DNA of 64,000 bases from Streptomyces collinus (GCF_031348265.1 NZ_CP133771.1:2480001-2544000), one strand, 5' to 3'; positions 34,319-43,148 are shown, counted from the stretch's first letter. Program-made: numbers and translations. The notes: generated from the letters alone by a model not told the origin.

Positions 34319-35038
34319 TCACACGTCGGTGACGCGCAGGCCCGCGTGCGCCTTGTACCGGCGGTTCACGGAGATCAGGTTCGCCACCAGCGACTCCACC
34401 TGGTGGGCGTTGCGCAGCCGCCCGGCGAAGATGCCGCGCATGCCGGGAATGCGCCCGGCGAGGGCCTGGACGATCTCGACGTCGGCGCGGACCTCTCCGA
34501 GCACCATCACGTCGGTGTCGATCTCGTCGATCTCCGGGTCCTGGAGCAGCACGGCCGACAGGTGGTGGAAGGCGGCCGTGACCCGGGAGTCCGGCAGCAG
34601 GGCGGCGGCCTGCTCGGCGGCGCTGCCCTCCTCGGGCTTGAGGGCGTAGGCGCCCTTCTTGTCGAAGCCGAGCGGGTTGACGCAGTCGACGACGAGCTTG
34701 CCGGCCAGTTCCTCACGCAGGGATTCGAGGGTCTTGCCGTGGCCGTCCCAGGGCACGGCGACGATCACGATGTCGCTGCGGCGGGCGGTCTCGGCGTTGT
34801 CGGCGCCCTCGACGCCGTGGCCGAGTTCGTCGGCGGCCGCCTGGGCGCGGTCGGCGGCACGCGAGCCGATGATCACCTTCTGGCCGGCCTTGGCGAGCCG
34901 GTAGGCCAGGCCCTTGCCCTGCGGTCCGGTCCCGCCGAGCACCCCCACCACGAGTCCGGAGACGTCGGGCAGGTCCCAGGGGTCCTTGGCGGGGGCCTTC
35001 TGGGCGTTGTCGGCGGCAGCACTGTCGGTAGAGGTCAT
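34319..35038 (-). CDS. npdG: F420-dependent NADP+ reductase (F420H2:NADP oxidoreductase)
   Basis: Cytoplasmic hydride-transfer enzyme of 239 residues linking the F420 and NADP pools. The dinucleotide-binding motif VGVLGGTGPQGKGLAYRLA lies at about residues 29-47, followed by VIIGSRAADRA, the NADP-phosphate-binding stretch. Downstream motifs DIVIVAVPWDGH and VVDCVNPLGFDKKG match NPDG-type F420 reductases. An acidic/Ala N-terminal extension of about 25 residues precedes the fold, as in other Streptomyces. Transcribed after the sialidase-like gene (38 bp gap), possibly in one unit. Confidence 0.9.
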   Translation of the reverse strand: MTSTDSAAADNAQKAPAKDPWDLPDVSGLVVGVLGGTGPQGKGLAYRLAKAGQKVIIGSRAADRAQAAADELGHGVEGADNAETARRSDIVIVAVPWDGHGKTLESLREELAGKLVVDCVNPLGFDKKGAYALKPEEGSAAEQAAALLPDSRVTAAFHHLSAVLLQDPEIDEIDTDVMVLGEVRADVEIVQALAGRIPGMRGIFAGRLRNAHQVESLVANLISVNRRYKAHAGLRVTDV

Positions 35039-35076
35039 GGCCCCGACTCTACGACCGCGTCACCGCTCCGGGAGGC

Positions 35077-36150
35077 TCAGGTCAGCTCCGTCACGGGCAC
35101 CCGCCGGAAGGTGATCGTCTCGTAGGCGCCGAAGTCGCCGGTCTCGTACAGCAGGCCCACGGTGCCGGCGTCGACGCGCACGAGATCCGAGTACGCGGCG
35201 GGCAGGCCGTCCACGGTGTACGCCGGGCGCCAGGTGGTGCCGGCGTCGGTGGAGGCACGGATCGTCATCAGGGCGCGGAAGCCCGGGTCGGCGGGGCCGG
35301 AGTACAGGAGCAGGTCGGGCTCGCGCAGGTGCAGGACGGCGGCCTCACAGACCGGGGCGGCGATACCGGCCTGGGGGCGGAAGGGCTTCACCAGGGTCTG
35401 TCCGCCGTCGGCCGAGTGCGCGTCGGCGCGGGTGCCGGGTGAGGGCGAGTCGTTGCGGGTGTTGAAGTAGAGGCGGCCGTCGGGGAGTTCGGCGGCGGTG
35501 GTCTCGTTGGCGTTGATGTGGCCGTCGGGGTTGTCGTCGACGTAGCCGATCCGCCAGGTGGTGCCCTCGTCGTCGCTGAGCAGGCAGTGGCCGCCGTTGT
35601 ACCTGCCCTCGGTGCCGTTGTCGGTGCCGGTGGGCGGCAGGGAGTGGTTGGCGGGGACGACGACCCTGCCGGTGCTCAGCTGGATCGCGTGGCCCGGGGT
35701 GGTGGCGTACCAGCGCCACTCGGGCCGCTTGGTCTGCTGGGTGATCTCCCTCGGCGCGGACCAGGTGCGGCCCTCGTCGTCACTGTGCTGCACCCACACG
35801 CGGCGTCCGTCCGCCGCGCTCACCTTGCCGCGCCGGATGGCGTCCTCGGTGGCGAGGGCCGCGTTGCGCACGTGCACGAGGATGACGCGTCCGGTGCCGA
35901 GGACGACGGGCGCGGGGTTGCCGGCGAGGGCGTCGCCGTTGCGGGCGGCGACCTGGAGCGGGCCCCAGGTGCGGCCGCCGTCCGTTGAGCGTTTCAGCAC
36001 GATGTCGATGTTCCCGAAGTCGTCCCGGGAGCCGACCCGGCCTTCGCAGAAGGCGAGCAGGTCACCGGTGCCGGTGGCGACGACGGCGGGGATACGGAAG
36101 CTGGCGTACCCCTCCTGTCCGGCGCGGAAGGGGACGCTGGTCTCGGTCAT
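35077..36150 (-). CDS. sialidase-fold (BNR/Asp-box) glycoside hydrolase
   Basis: Six-bladed propeller protein of 357 residues. The FRIP motif (ASFRIPAVV) at about 17-20 supplies the catalytic Arg. Five Asp-boxes are visible: STDGGRTW, SDDEGRTW, SDDEGTTW, SADGGQTL and STDAGTTW. A Tyr/Glu pair for the nucleophile could be YSDLVR near the C-terminus. It has no signal peptide, unlike most secreted sialidases, so either it acts inside the cell or is misnamed by family. No sialic-acid catabolic genes are nearby. Ribosome site CGGAGGA. Probably heads a unit with npdG. Confidence 0.85.
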   Translation of the reverse strand: MTETSVPFRAGQEGYASFRIPAVVATGTGDLLAFCEGRVGSRDDFGNIDIVLKRSTDGGRTWGPLQVAARNGDALAGNPAPVVLGTGRVILVHVRNAALATEDAIRRGKVSAADGRRVWVQHSDDEGRTWSAPREITQQTKRPEWRWYATTPGHAIQLSTGRVVVPANHSLPPTGTDNGTEGRYNGGHCLLSDDEGTTWRIGYVDDNPDGHINANETTAAELPDGRLYFNTRNDSPSPGTRADAHSADGGQTLVKPFRPQAGIAAPVCEAAVLHLREPDLLLYSGPADPGFRALMTIRASTDAGTTWRPAYTVDGLPAAYSDLVRVDAGTVGLLYETGDFGAYETITFRRVPVTELT

Positions 36151-36268
36151 CGGCGGGTTCCTCCGGTCGTTCGACGGCGGTACGGGTGACCGGTCGGCCT
36201 ACCCAGCCCGGGCGAATACGGGGTGAACCGCACATCACGAGTGACCGTTCGGGGCAGGATGCGCTCCC

Positions 36269-36871
36269 ATGGATGCGGTTCGGGTCGCGTTGCTGCGGGA
36301 AGTGCTCGCCGGGACGGAGTGGCTGGGGTCGACGCGGCGGTTCGCCGGGGCGCTGCGCGGCTCGGTGGTGTCGCACGGGGGCGGGCTGCTGCTGGTCGGC
36401 ACGCCGGAGTACGAGCCGTGGCATCTCGCGGCGCACCTGGTGGACGAGGCCGCCTGGTCGGGCACTCCGGAGCTGGCCCCGACGCTGGTGCGGCACGATG
36501 CGCGTCCCTCGGATCCGGCGCATCTGGCGGTCGGTCTGGGCCGGCTGGAGGCGGCCCGGCGGGGTGAGACGCTGCTGGTGGTAGCCCCCACGACGCCGGC
36601 CGCGCCGCTCGTGGAACGGGTGTCCGACGCCCGTCGGGCCGGGGCGACGGTCCTGGCCCTCGGCCCCGGGCAGGGCGAGCTGCCGTCCATGGCGCACGAG
36701 GTCCTGGCCGTGCCCGACGGTTCGGAACTGGACCTCGACACGGTGCAGCACCTGGTCAGTGCGGCGGCCGGGGAGAACGCCCTGCCCACCCCGCGCGGGC
36801 GGCGCCGCTTGCGGGACCGGGTGGCGCGCCTGGCGGAGCATCTGACGGCGCCGCCGCCGGCCCGTTGGTGA
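36269..36871 (+). CDS. hypothetical protein, possible SIS-like fold
   Basis: Protein of 200 residues, not confidently assigned. The middle shows a Rossmann-like pattern (GGLLLVGTPEYEPWHLAAHL; LLVVAPTTPAAPLVERVSDARRAGATVLALG) that recalls sugar-isomerase (SIS) domains or DUF families near them, and the C-terminus is helical and basic. No signal peptide or membrane segment. The ATG is 31 bp after the TGA-bounded sialidase promoter region. Followed by a very strong hairpin, then a convergent small gene. Confidence 0.7.
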   Translation: MDAVRVALLREVLAGTEWLGSTRRFAGALRGSVVSHGGGLLLVGTPEYEPWHLAAHLVDEAAWSGTPELAPTLVRHDARPSDPAHLAVGLGRLEAARRGETLLVVAPTTPAAPLVERVSDARRAGATVLALGPGQGELPSMAHEVLAVPDGSELDLDTVQHLVSAAAGENALPTPRGRRRLRDRVARLAEHLTAPPPARW

Positions 36872-36903
36872 CGTCCGGGCGTCCTACGGTGAGCCGGGGC
36901 GAA

Positions 36904-36957
36904 CGCCCGGGTCCGCGGCTGTCGCGGGCCCGGGCGTCGAAGGGGTCCAGGACCCCT
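36904..36957. terminator. double hairpin between convergent genes
   Basis: First hairpin: 14-bp stem with one G:T pair (36904-36917 with 36923-36936), 5-nt loop. Second: AGGGGTCC-A-GGACCCCT at 36941-36957. Between the stop of the hypothetical gene (+) and the stop of the small gene (-); likely a bidirectional terminator. Confidence 0.8.
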
Positions 36958-36963
36958 GAGGGG

Positions 36964-37197
36964 TCAGCTCTCGTCGTCCCGGGTGCCCGCCGGGGCGTCG
37001 TGCCACTTGGGGTCGTTCTCCCACTGGAGGTTGCGCTCGCGGGCGGTCGCCATCGCGTGTTCGGCCTCCGTGCGGGAGGCGTACGGCCCGAACCGGTCCT
37101 TGTTGGGGCACTCCGGCCCCTCCTCGACCTTCTTGTGCTCCAGGCAGTAGTACCACTCACCCGGCTTGCCGACCGTGCGCTTCTTGAACAGGGCCAT
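36964..37197 (-). CDS. conserved small Cys-containing hypothetical protein beside map
   Basis: Protein of 77 residues: [20 protein letters not shown], then [18 protein letters not shown] and a helix [14 protein letters not shown], with an acidic tail. Two Cys and one His (CLEH...ECPNK) could bind a metal or form a disulfide; the arrangement looks like an actinobacterial SPOR-like or zinc-ribbon-like small protein, but I do not recognise the family securely. GAGGAG ribosome site 6 nt before the ATG. Divergent from map, 58 bp apart. Confidence 0.75.
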   Translation of the reverse strand: MALFKKRTVGKPGEWYYCLEHKKVEEGPECPNKDRFGPYASRTEAEHAMATARERNLQWENDPKWHDAPAGTRDDES

Positions 37198-37255
37198 GAC
37201 CAGCTCCTCTCGCCATCGACATGTTCCCCCATGGCCGCTGGTTAGACTCGCTGGC

Positions 37256-38113
37256 ATGTCTGGCCAGTCGCTGCTCGTACCGGGGGAGCTGTCCCCCACC
37301 CGTCCCGTGCCCGGAAACATCCGCCGCCCCGAATACGTCGGCAAGCCCGCGCCGACGCCGTACACCGGACCGGAGGTGCAGACGCCCGAGACCGTCGAGG
37401 CGATGCGCGTGGCCGGCCGGATCGCGGCCCGGGCGATGGCGGAGGCCGCGAAGCTGATCTCCCCCGGGGTGACCACGGACGAGCTGGACCGGGTCGCGCA
37501 CGAGTACATGTGCGACCACGGCGCCTACCCCTCGACTCTGGGTTACCGGGGCTTCCCGAAGTCGCTGTGCTCGTCGGTCAACGAGGTCATCTGCCACGGC
37601 ATCCCGGACTCGACGGTGCTGCGCGACGGCGACATCGTCAACCTCGACGTGACGGCGTACATCGGCGGTGTGCACGGCGACAACAACGCCACCTACCTGG
37701 TGGGTGACGTCGACGAGGAGTCGCGGCTGCTGGTGGAGCGGACCCGGGAGTCCCTGGAGCGGGCGATCAAGGCGGTCAAGCCGGGCCGGCAGATCAACAT
37801 CATCGGCCGGGTCATCGAGTCGTACGCCAAGCGCTTCGGCTACGGAGTCGTCCGCGACTTCACCGGGCACGGCATCAACTCGTCGTTCCACTCGGGCCTG
37901 ATCATCCCGCACTACGACAGCCCGCACGCGACGACGGTCATCCAGCCCGGCATGACGTTCACGATCGAGCCGATGCTGACGCTCGGGACGCACGAGTACG
38001 ACATGTGGGACGACGGCTGGACGGTCGTCACGAAGGACCGCAAGCGCACGGCCCAGTTCGAGCACACCCTGGTGGTGACGGACTCGGGCGCGGAGATCCT
38101 CACGCTGCCGTAA
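37256..38113 (+). CDS. map: type I methionine aminopeptidase
   Basis: Removes the initiator Met from new proteins; 285 residues. The metal ligands of the pita-bread fold are visible: Asp in [11 protein letters not shown], Asp in HGDNNATY, His in GHGINSSFH, Glu in FTIEPM and Glu in QFEHTLVV. The N-terminal extension of about 40 residues with the PxxP-rich ISPTRPVP-like part is typical of the actinobacterial MapA/B form that docks on ribosomes. ATG is 7 nt after TAGACT, suggesting a leaderless mRNA. Followed by a strong terminator. Confidence 0.95.
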   Translation: MSGQSLLVPGELSPTRPVPGNIRRPEYVGKPAPTPYTGPEVQTPETVEAMRVAGRIAARAMAEAAKLISPGVTTDELDRVAHEYMCDHGAYPSTLGYRGFPKSLCSSVNEVICHGIPDSTVLRDGDIVNLDVTAYIGGVHGDNNATYLVGDVDEESRLLVERTRESLERAIKAVKPGRQINIIGRVIESYAKRFGYGVVRDFTGHGINSSFHSGLIIPHYDSPHATTVIQPGMTFTIEPMLTLGTHEYDMWDDGWTVVTKDRKRTAQFEHTLVVTDSGAEILTLP

Positions 38114-38137
38114 CCCCGCCGCCCGCACACCGCCACC

Positions 38138-38167
38138 CGGCCCGCCCTCTCCCGCGAGGGCGGGCCG
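38138..38167 (+). terminator. map terminator
   Basis: Perfect 12-bp stem CGGCCCGCCCTC (38138-38149) with its complement (38156-38167), 6-nt loop, followed by TTCCTTT; 24 bp after the map stop. Confidence 0.88.
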
Positions 38168-38219
38168 TTCCTTTCGGACCCGGGGTTTTTACCGACAGCC
38201 CGTCGGGAAAAGTACGTCC

Positions 38220-38867
38220 ATGGAATCCTTCTCCACGCTTCTTCGGACCGCTTCTCGTGAGCAGCACGAGGAGGTCAGGGGCTCGACCTTCATCGGCGAC
38301 CTGCTGGGGCACAAACTGGGGGTAGAGGCGTTCGCGCGCTACACGGAGCAGCTGTGGTTCGTGTACGGCGCGCTGGAGGCCGGCGCCCGGCAGCTCGCCG
38401 CGGACCCGGTGGCCGGCCCGTTCGTCCGGCCGGAGCTGTTCCGGATGGCGGCGCTGGAGCGGGACCTGGAGTACCTGCGCGGCCCCGGCTGGCGGCGGAC
38501 GGTGAGCGCGCTGCCGGCCACCCTGGAGTACGCGGAGCGGATCACGGAGTGCGCGCGCGAGTGGCCGGCCGGTTACATCGCGCACCACTACACCCGCTAC
38601 CTCGGCGACCTCTCCGGCGGGCAGATCATCCGCGACACGGCCGAGAGGAACTGGGGCTTCCCGAAGAAGGGCGACGGCGTCCGTTTCTACGTCTTCGAGG
38701 AGATCCCCAACCCGGCCGCCTTCAAGCGGACTTACGCGGAGCTGCTGGACGCGGTGCCCGGTGACGAGCTGGAGCGGCAGCGGATCGTGGCTGAGTGCAA
38801 GCGGGCGTACGCGCTGAACAACGCGGTGTTCGAGGCGCTGGGCGAGGAGTTCCCCCTGACGGCGTGA
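38220..38867 (+). CDS. hmuO: biliverdin-producing haem oxygenase
   Basis: Cytoplasmic enzyme of 215 residues that opens haem to biliverdin, CO and ferrous iron. Proximal ligand His16 lies in ASREQHEEV, and the distal-helix motif YLGDLSGGQI at about 126-135 provides the flexible Gly residues over haem. Length matches HmuO of corynebacteria. It may release iron from host or environmental haem, or dispose of excess haem; no haem-uptake genes are adjacent, and I see no iron box in the 100-bp leader, only a small hairpin CCGAC/GTCGG at 38192-38206. Convergent with the PhzF-like gene. Confidence 0.92.
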   Translation: MESFSTLLRTASREQHEEVRGSTFIGDLLGHKLGVEAFARYTEQLWFVYGALEAGARQLAADPVAGPFVRPELFRMAALERDLEYLRGPGWRRTVSALPATLEYAERITECAREWPAGYIAHHYTRYLGDLSGGQIIRDTAERNWGFPKKGDGVRFYVFEEIPNPAAFKRTYAELLDAVPGDELERQRIVAECKRAYALNNAVFEALGEEFPLTA

Positions 38868-38873
38868 AGGGGC

Positions 38874-38902
38874 GGGGCCCCCCGCGCGCGGCGAGGGGCC
38901 CC
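38874..38902. terminator. hairpin between hmuO and phzF-like gene
   Basis: GGGGCCCC (38874-38881) pairs with GGGGCCCC (38895-38902; self-complementary). A GC-rich loop of 13 nt contains a further CGCGCG. Just after the hmuO stop. Confidence 0.65.
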
Positions 38903-38971
38903 GGTGCCGGCTCGGGTGAGAACCGGCCGCCCCTACACGCTGTTCCACCGTACGGCCGCGCTCCGTCCGGG

Positions 38972-39616
38972 TCAGCGTTCGAGGCGGACCCGGCCGCCGA
39001 CCTCGGTCCATCCGCCCGGCTGGGGCGCGGTGAGGATCTGGGAGCCCGCGCCCTGGGTGATGTTCAGGGCCCGGCCCAGCCGGTCGGTGAGCAGCAGGGC
39101 CGCGGCCCCGGTCGCCTCGTCCTCGTCGATGCCGTCGCCCCGGCCGGGGAAGGCCCGGGCCCGGATCCGCCCGGCGGGCTCGTCCTCCCACGCCCAGGCG
39201 TACACCCACTCCCCCGGCGGCGGCACGGCCAGGTCGTCGACCTCGGCGGCACTGCCGTACCGGCGCAGCGTCCGCGGCGGCACCCACTCCGCCCGGGCCT
39301 CGATCCAGCAGAACTCCCCGTCCTGCCGGGCGCCGACCACGCCCGCGGGCGTGACCAGTTCGGGCACGTCGAGCAGCCATGCCGTGCCGACGCAGGGGTG
39401 CCCGGCGAAGGGCAGCCGCAGCGTCGGGGTGTAGATGTCGATCACTCCGCGCTCGGGATCGTCGACGAACACGGTCTCGCTGAATCCGGCCTTCGCGGCG
39501 AACGCCTGGCGTTCGTCCCGCCCGGGCATCACGGATCCCTCACGCACGACCCCGAGCTCGTTGCCGTACCCGCCGTTCGGCCCGCAGAAGACGCGGAGCA
39601 CGTCGTAGTCAGTCAC
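38972..39616 (-). CDS. PhzF-family isomerase-like protein (short form)
   Basis: Protein of 214 residues related to PhzF/DapF-fold isomerases. Visible family motifs: YGNELGVV, the AFAAKAGFSETVFV segment whose Glu is the catalytic acid/base, LPFAGHPCVGTAWLL, and DEDEATGAAALLL near the C-terminus. It is about 70 residues shorter than the usual 280, with the second half compressed, so activity is uncertain. The GTG at 39616 starts at VTDYDVLRVF, the normal PhzF N-terminus; a start further upstream would overlap regulatory DNA of efeO. Divergent from the efe operon. Confidence 0.82.
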   Translation of the reverse strand: MTDYDVLRVFCGPNGGYGNELGVVREGSVMPGRDERQAFAAKAGFSETVFVDDPERGVIDIYTPTLRLPFAGHPCVGTAWLLDVPELVTPAGVVGARQDGEFCWIEARAEWVPPRTLRRYGSAAEVDDLAVPPPGEWVYAWAWEDEPAGRIRARAFPGRGDGIDEDEATGAAALLLTDRLGRALNITQGAGSQILTAPQPGGWTEVGGRVRLER

Positions 39617-39718
39617 GAGGGCATTCTCGCCGGTCAAGGGCGCATGCCGGTGCGCCAGGGGTCGCGAGGCGACCTTTGACCTTCCCTTGACGCAACCATG
39701 GGGTCGATTTTGAGTCAC

Positions 39719-39760
39719 TTAGGTAATCCTTATGTGCCGTCTTAGGTGAGCCTCACCTTC
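39719..39760. promoter_or_regulatory. iron box (DmdR/IdeR-type) upstream of efeO
   Basis: TTAGGTGAGCCTCACCTTC at 39742-39760 closely follows the DtxR-family consensus TTAGGTTAGGCTAACCTAA. A second half-site TTAGGTAA lies at 39719-39726. Position 18 bp before the efeO start implies repression of the efe operon by iron-loaded DmdR1. Confidence 0.82.
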
Positions 39761-39777
39761 TCTCCCCTGGAGCCTTC

Positions 39778-40926
39778 ATGCGACCCGCCCGTCCCGCTTC
39801 CGTCGTCATCGCCGCCGCGGCGGCCTTGGCCGCCGTCACCGGCTGCACCGAGAAGAGCGACGCGAAGGACGGCGACCACGTCATCAACGTGACGGCGACG
39901 GACGACAAGTGCCAGGTGTCGAAGAAGGAGTTCCCGGCCGGGCACGTCGAGCTGGCCGTCGAGAACAAGGGCTCCAAGGTCACCGAGGTCTACGTCCTCT
40001 TTCCCGACGACCGCGTGGTCACCGAGCGGGAGAACATAGGCCCCGGCACCAAGCAGCGGGTGACCGCCGAGGTGAAGGCCGGCGACTACCAGATCGCGTG
40101 CAAGCCCGGCATGAAGGGCGACGGCATCCGCCAGGCCGTCAAGGCCACCGGCGGCAAGGCCGTCAAGCGCGACCCGCGCCTGGACAAGGCCGTGGCGGCC
40201 TACCGCGCCTACGCGCAGGCGCAGGCCGACGAGACGCTGCCGAAGGCGGAGGCGTTCGCCCAGGCCGTCAAGGACGGCGACATCGAGGCGGCGAAGAAGG
40301 CGTACGCCCCCTCCCGCATCGGCTGGGAGCGCACCGAGCCGGTCGCCGAGTCCTTCGGGGACATCGACCCCAAGGTCGACGTCCGCGAGGACGGGCTGGA
40401 GGACGGCCAGGACCCGGCCACCGACTGGACGGGCTGGCACCGCCTGGAGAAGGCCCTCTGGCAGGACAAGAAGATCGGCGACCGCGAGAAGGACCTCGCC
40501 GACCTGCTGATCAAGGACCTGAAGGACTGGCAGAACCGGGTCGGCAAGGCCGAGATCACCCCCACGTCCATGGCCAACGGCGCCAAGGAACTCCTCGACG
40601 AGGTCGCCACCGGCAAGGTCACCGGCGAGGAGGAGCGCTACTCGCACACCGACCTGGTCGACTTCAAGGCCAACGTCGAGGGCGCGCAGAAGTCGTACGA
40701 CCTGCTGAAGCCGGTCGCGAAGGAGAACGACGCGGCCCTCGTCACCGAACTCGACGAGCAGTTCGCGGCCCTGGACAAGCTGCTCGACCGGTACCGCCCG
40801 AACACCACGTCGTACGACTTCACCTCCTACGACAAGGTCGGCAAGGCCGACCGCAAGGAGCTCTCCGACGCGGTCAACGCCCTGGCGGAGCCGCTGTCGA
40901 AGCTCGCCGCAGCCGTGGTGAAGTAG
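39778..40926 (+). CDS. efeO: iron uptake system lipoprotein EfeO (cupredoxin plus M75 domains)
   Basis: Surface lipoprotein of 382 residues in the ferrous-iron importer EfeUOB. Lipoprotein signal with cysteine at about 23 (AAVTGCTEK). An N-terminal cupredoxin-like domain (about 35-115: VINVTATDDKCQVSKKEFPAG) is followed by the imelysin/M75 helical domain (about 130-380) with the H-x-x-E metal motif at His221-Glu224 (GWHRLEKALW). It delivers iron to EfeU. First gene of efeO-efeB-efeU, directly behind the iron box. Confidence 0.93.
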   Translation: MRPARPASVVIAAAAALAAVTGCTEKSDAKDGDHVINVTATDDKCQVSKKEFPAGHVELAVENKGSKVTEVYVLFPDDRVVTERENIGPGTKQRVTAEVKAGDYQIACKPGMKGDGIRQAVKATGGKAVKRDPRLDKAVAAYRAYAQAQADETLPKAEAFAQAVKDGDIEAAKKAYAPSRIGWERTEPVAESFGDIDPKVDVREDGLEDGQDPATDWTGWHRLEKALWQDKKIGDREKDLADLLIKDLKDWQNRVGKAEITPTSMANGAKELLDEVATGKVTGEEERYSHTDLVDFKANVEGAQKSYDLLKPVAKENDAALVTELDEQFAALDKLLDRYRPNTTSYDFTSYDKVGKADRKELSDAVNALAEPLSKLAAAVVK

Positions 40927-40928
40927 CC

Positions 40929-42167
40929 ATGACGGACACCAACTCCCCTTCCCCCAGCCGCCGTTCCCTGCTCGGCTGGGGCGGCGCGGGCCTGGCGCTC
41001 GGCGCGGCCGCGGCGGGCGGCGCGGTGGCGATGGCCCGCACCGAGGACGACGCCTCGCCGTCGGCCGGCTCGGCGATCGCCTTCCACGGCCCCCACCAGG
41101 CGGGCATCGCCACCCCGGTCCAGGACCGCCTGCACTTCGCCGCGTTCGACGTGACGACCGACGACCGCGAGGCCTTCGTCCGGCTGCTGAAGGACTGGAC
41201 GGCGGCCGCCCGGCGCATGACGGCCGGCCACGCCGTCGGCGAGGGCGCCTACGGCGGCCTGGCCGAGGCGCCCCCGGACGACACCGGCGAGGCACTGGGC
41301 CTGAAGCCCTCCCGCCTGACCCTCACCATCGGCTTCGGCCCGTCCCTGTTCGAGAAGTTCGGCCTCACCGACCGCCGCCCGGAGGCCCTGGTCGACCTGC
41401 CGAAGTTCGCGGGTGACAACCTCGACAAGAACCGCAGCGGCGGCGACCTGTGCATCCAGGCCTGCGCCGACGACCCCCAGGTCGCGGTCCACGCCGTCCG
41501 CAACCTGGCCCGCATCGGCTTCGGCAAGGTCGTCGTCAAGTGGTCGCAGCTCGGCTTCGGCAAGACCTCCTCCACCACGCCCGAGGCGCAGACCCCGCGC
41601 AACCTCATGGGCTTCAAGGACGGCACCCGCAACATCGCGGGCACGGAGACGGACCGCCTGAAGAAGTTCGTCTGGGTGGACGGCAAGGACGGCCCGCCCT
41701 GGATGGAGGGCGGCTCCTACCTGGTCGCCCGCCGTATCCGCATGCACATCGAGACCTGGGACCGCACCTCGCTGCAGGAGCAGGAGGACATCTTCGGCCG
41801 CGACAAGGGCGAGGGCGCCCCGGTCGGCAAGGCCAAGGAACGCGACGAGCCGTTCCTGAAGGCGATGAAGCCCGACGCGCACGTCCGGCTGGCGCACCCC
41901 GACACCAACCACGGGGCGACGATCCTGCGCCGCGGCTACTCCTTCACCGACGGCACGGACGGCCTCGGCCGCCTGGACGCGGGCCTGTTCTTCCTGGCCT
42001 ACCAGCGCGACGTCCGCAAGGGCTTCATCCCCGTCCAGCGTAGTCTGGCCGCGGACGCGCTCAACGAGTACATCCAGCACGTGGGTTCGGCGCTCTTCGC
42101 CGTCCCGCCGGGCGTCCGCGACAAGGACGACTGGTGGGGCCGGACGCTGTTCTCGAAGGAGGCCTGA
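40929..42167 (+). CDS. efeB: deferrochelatase/DyP-type peroxidase EfeB (Tat substrate)
   Basis: Haem peroxidase of 412 residues exported folded by the Tat system: twin Arg at 11-12 (SPSRRSLLGWGG) before a hydrophobic helix. DyP-family marks: GFKDGTRN with catalytic Asp231 and NHGATILRRGYSF with proximal haem ligand His328. It oxidises ferrous iron or extracts iron from haem for EfeU. Starts 3 bp after the efeO stop; efeU starts 4 bp after its stop. Confidence 0.95.
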   Translation: MTDTNSPSPSRRSLLGWGGAGLALGAAAAGGAVAMARTEDDASPSAGSAIAFHGPHQAGIATPVQDRLHFAAFDVTTDDREAFVRLLKDWTAAARRMTAGHAVGEGAYGGLAEAPPDDTGEALGLKPSRLTLTIGFGPSLFEKFGLTDRRPEALVDLPKFAGDNLDKNRSGGDLCIQACADDPQVAVHAVRNLARIGFGKVVVKWSQLGFGKTSSTTPEAQTPRNLMGFKDGTRNIAGTETDRLKKFVWVDGKDGPPWMEGGSYLVARRIRMHIETWDRTSLQEQEDIFGRDKGEGAPVGKAKERDEPFLKAMKPDAHVRLAHPDTNHGATILRRGYSFTDGTDGLGRLDAGLFFLAYQRDVRKGFIPVQRSLAADALNEYIQHVGSALFAVPPGVRDKDDWWGRTLFSKEA

Positions 42168-42171
42168 CCCG

Positions 42172-43005
42172 GTGTTCTCCAACTACCTGATCGGTCTGCG
42201 CGAGGGCCTGGAGGCGAGCCTCGTCGTCTGCATCCTCATCGCCTACCTGGTCAAGACGGACCGCAGGGACGCCCTGAAGCCGATCTGGGCCGGCATAGCC
42301 GTCGCGCTCGCCCTCGCGCTGGGCTTCGGCTGCGCCCTCGAATTCGGCTCCCAGGAGCTGACGTTCCAGGCGCAGGAGGCGCTCGGCGGCTCGCTGTCGA
42401 TCCTCGCGGTGGGACTGGTGACGTGGATGGTGTTCTGGATGCGCCGCACCGCCCGTCACCTCAAGTCGGAGCTGCACGGCAGGCTGGACGCCGCGCTGGC
42501 GATGGGCACGGGCGCGCTGGTCGCCACGGCCTTCCTCGCGGTGGGCCGGGAGGGTCTGGAAACGGCCCTGTTCGTCTGGGCGTCGGTCCACGCGGCGAGC
42601 GACGGCACGCCGCGTCCCCTGCTCGGCGTCGCCCTGGGCCTCCTCACGGCGGTCCTCCTGGGCTGGCTGTTCTACCGGGGCGCGCTGCGCATCAACCTGG
42701 CCAAGTTCTTCACGTGGACCGGCGGCATGCTGGTGGTCGTCGCGGCCGGCGTCCTGGCCTACGGTTTCCACGACCTCCAGGAGGCCGACTTCCTGCCCGG
42801 CCTCACCGACAAGGCCTTCGACATCTCCGGCACGATTCCTCCGGACAGCTGGTACGGCACGCTCCTCAAGGGCATCCTCAACTTCCAGCCCGACCCCACG
42901 ACACTCCAAGTCACGGTGTGGCTCCTGTACTTGATCCCGACCCTGGCCTTGTTCCTGGCACCGACCCGGACGACGGCCCCAACTCCGGTCCGCGACAAGG
43001 CGTGA
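42172..43005 (+). CDS. efeU: high-affinity iron permease EfeU (FTR1 family)
   Basis: Seven-helix iron permease of 277 residues. Two R-E-G-L-E iron-binding motifs are present: LREGLEASLVV (Arg10-Glu14) in helix 1 and GREGLETALFV (Arg126-Glu130) in helix 4, as in FTR1/EfeU. GTG start 4 bp after efeB. The gene order O-B-U differs from E. coli U-O-B but is common in actinobacteria. Followed by a terminator hairpin. Confidence 0.94.
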   Translation: MFSNYLIGLREGLEASLVVCILIAYLVKTDRRDALKPIWAGIAVALALALGFGCALEFGSQELTFQAQEALGGSLSILAVGLVTWMVFWMRRTARHLKSELHGRLDAALAMGTGALVATAFLAVGREGLETALFVWASVHAASDGTPRPLLGVALGLLTAVLLGWLFYRGALRINLAKFFTWTGGMLVVVAAGVLAYGFHDLQEADFLPGLTDKAFDISGTIPPDSWYGTLLKGILNFQPDPTTLQVTVWLLYLIPTLALFLAPTRTTAPTPVRDKA

Positions 43006-43037
43006 CAACGCACCGCCGCTGACACTTGAGGCCGGGG

Positions 43038-43059
43038 CGTTCCGCAACCCGGCGGAACG
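43038..43059 (+). terminator. efe operon terminator
   Basis: Perfect 8-bp stem CGTTCCGC (43038-43045) and GCGGAACG (43052-43059), 6-nt loop, 32 bp after the efeU stop. Confidence 0.7.
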
Positions 43060-43066
43060 GGGTGCC

Positions 43067-43125
43067 GCCTGCGCCCACCCGTGCCGCCCCCAGCGGCACG
43101 CATGCCCGCAGCTGGGCGGGGCGAG
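43067..43125. repeat. intergenic repeat-like segment with GTGCCGC hairpin
   Basis: The stretch around GCGCCCACCCGTGCCGC and CATGCCCGCAGCTGGGC resembles a sequence I recall seeing in many Streptomyces intergenic regions. It contains the hairpin GTGCCGC-CCCCA-GCGGCAC at 43081-43099. Recognition as a dispersed repeat is from memory and unverified. Confidence 0.5.
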
Positions 43126-43148
43126 CCCGCACCCGCGTACGGCGAGCA

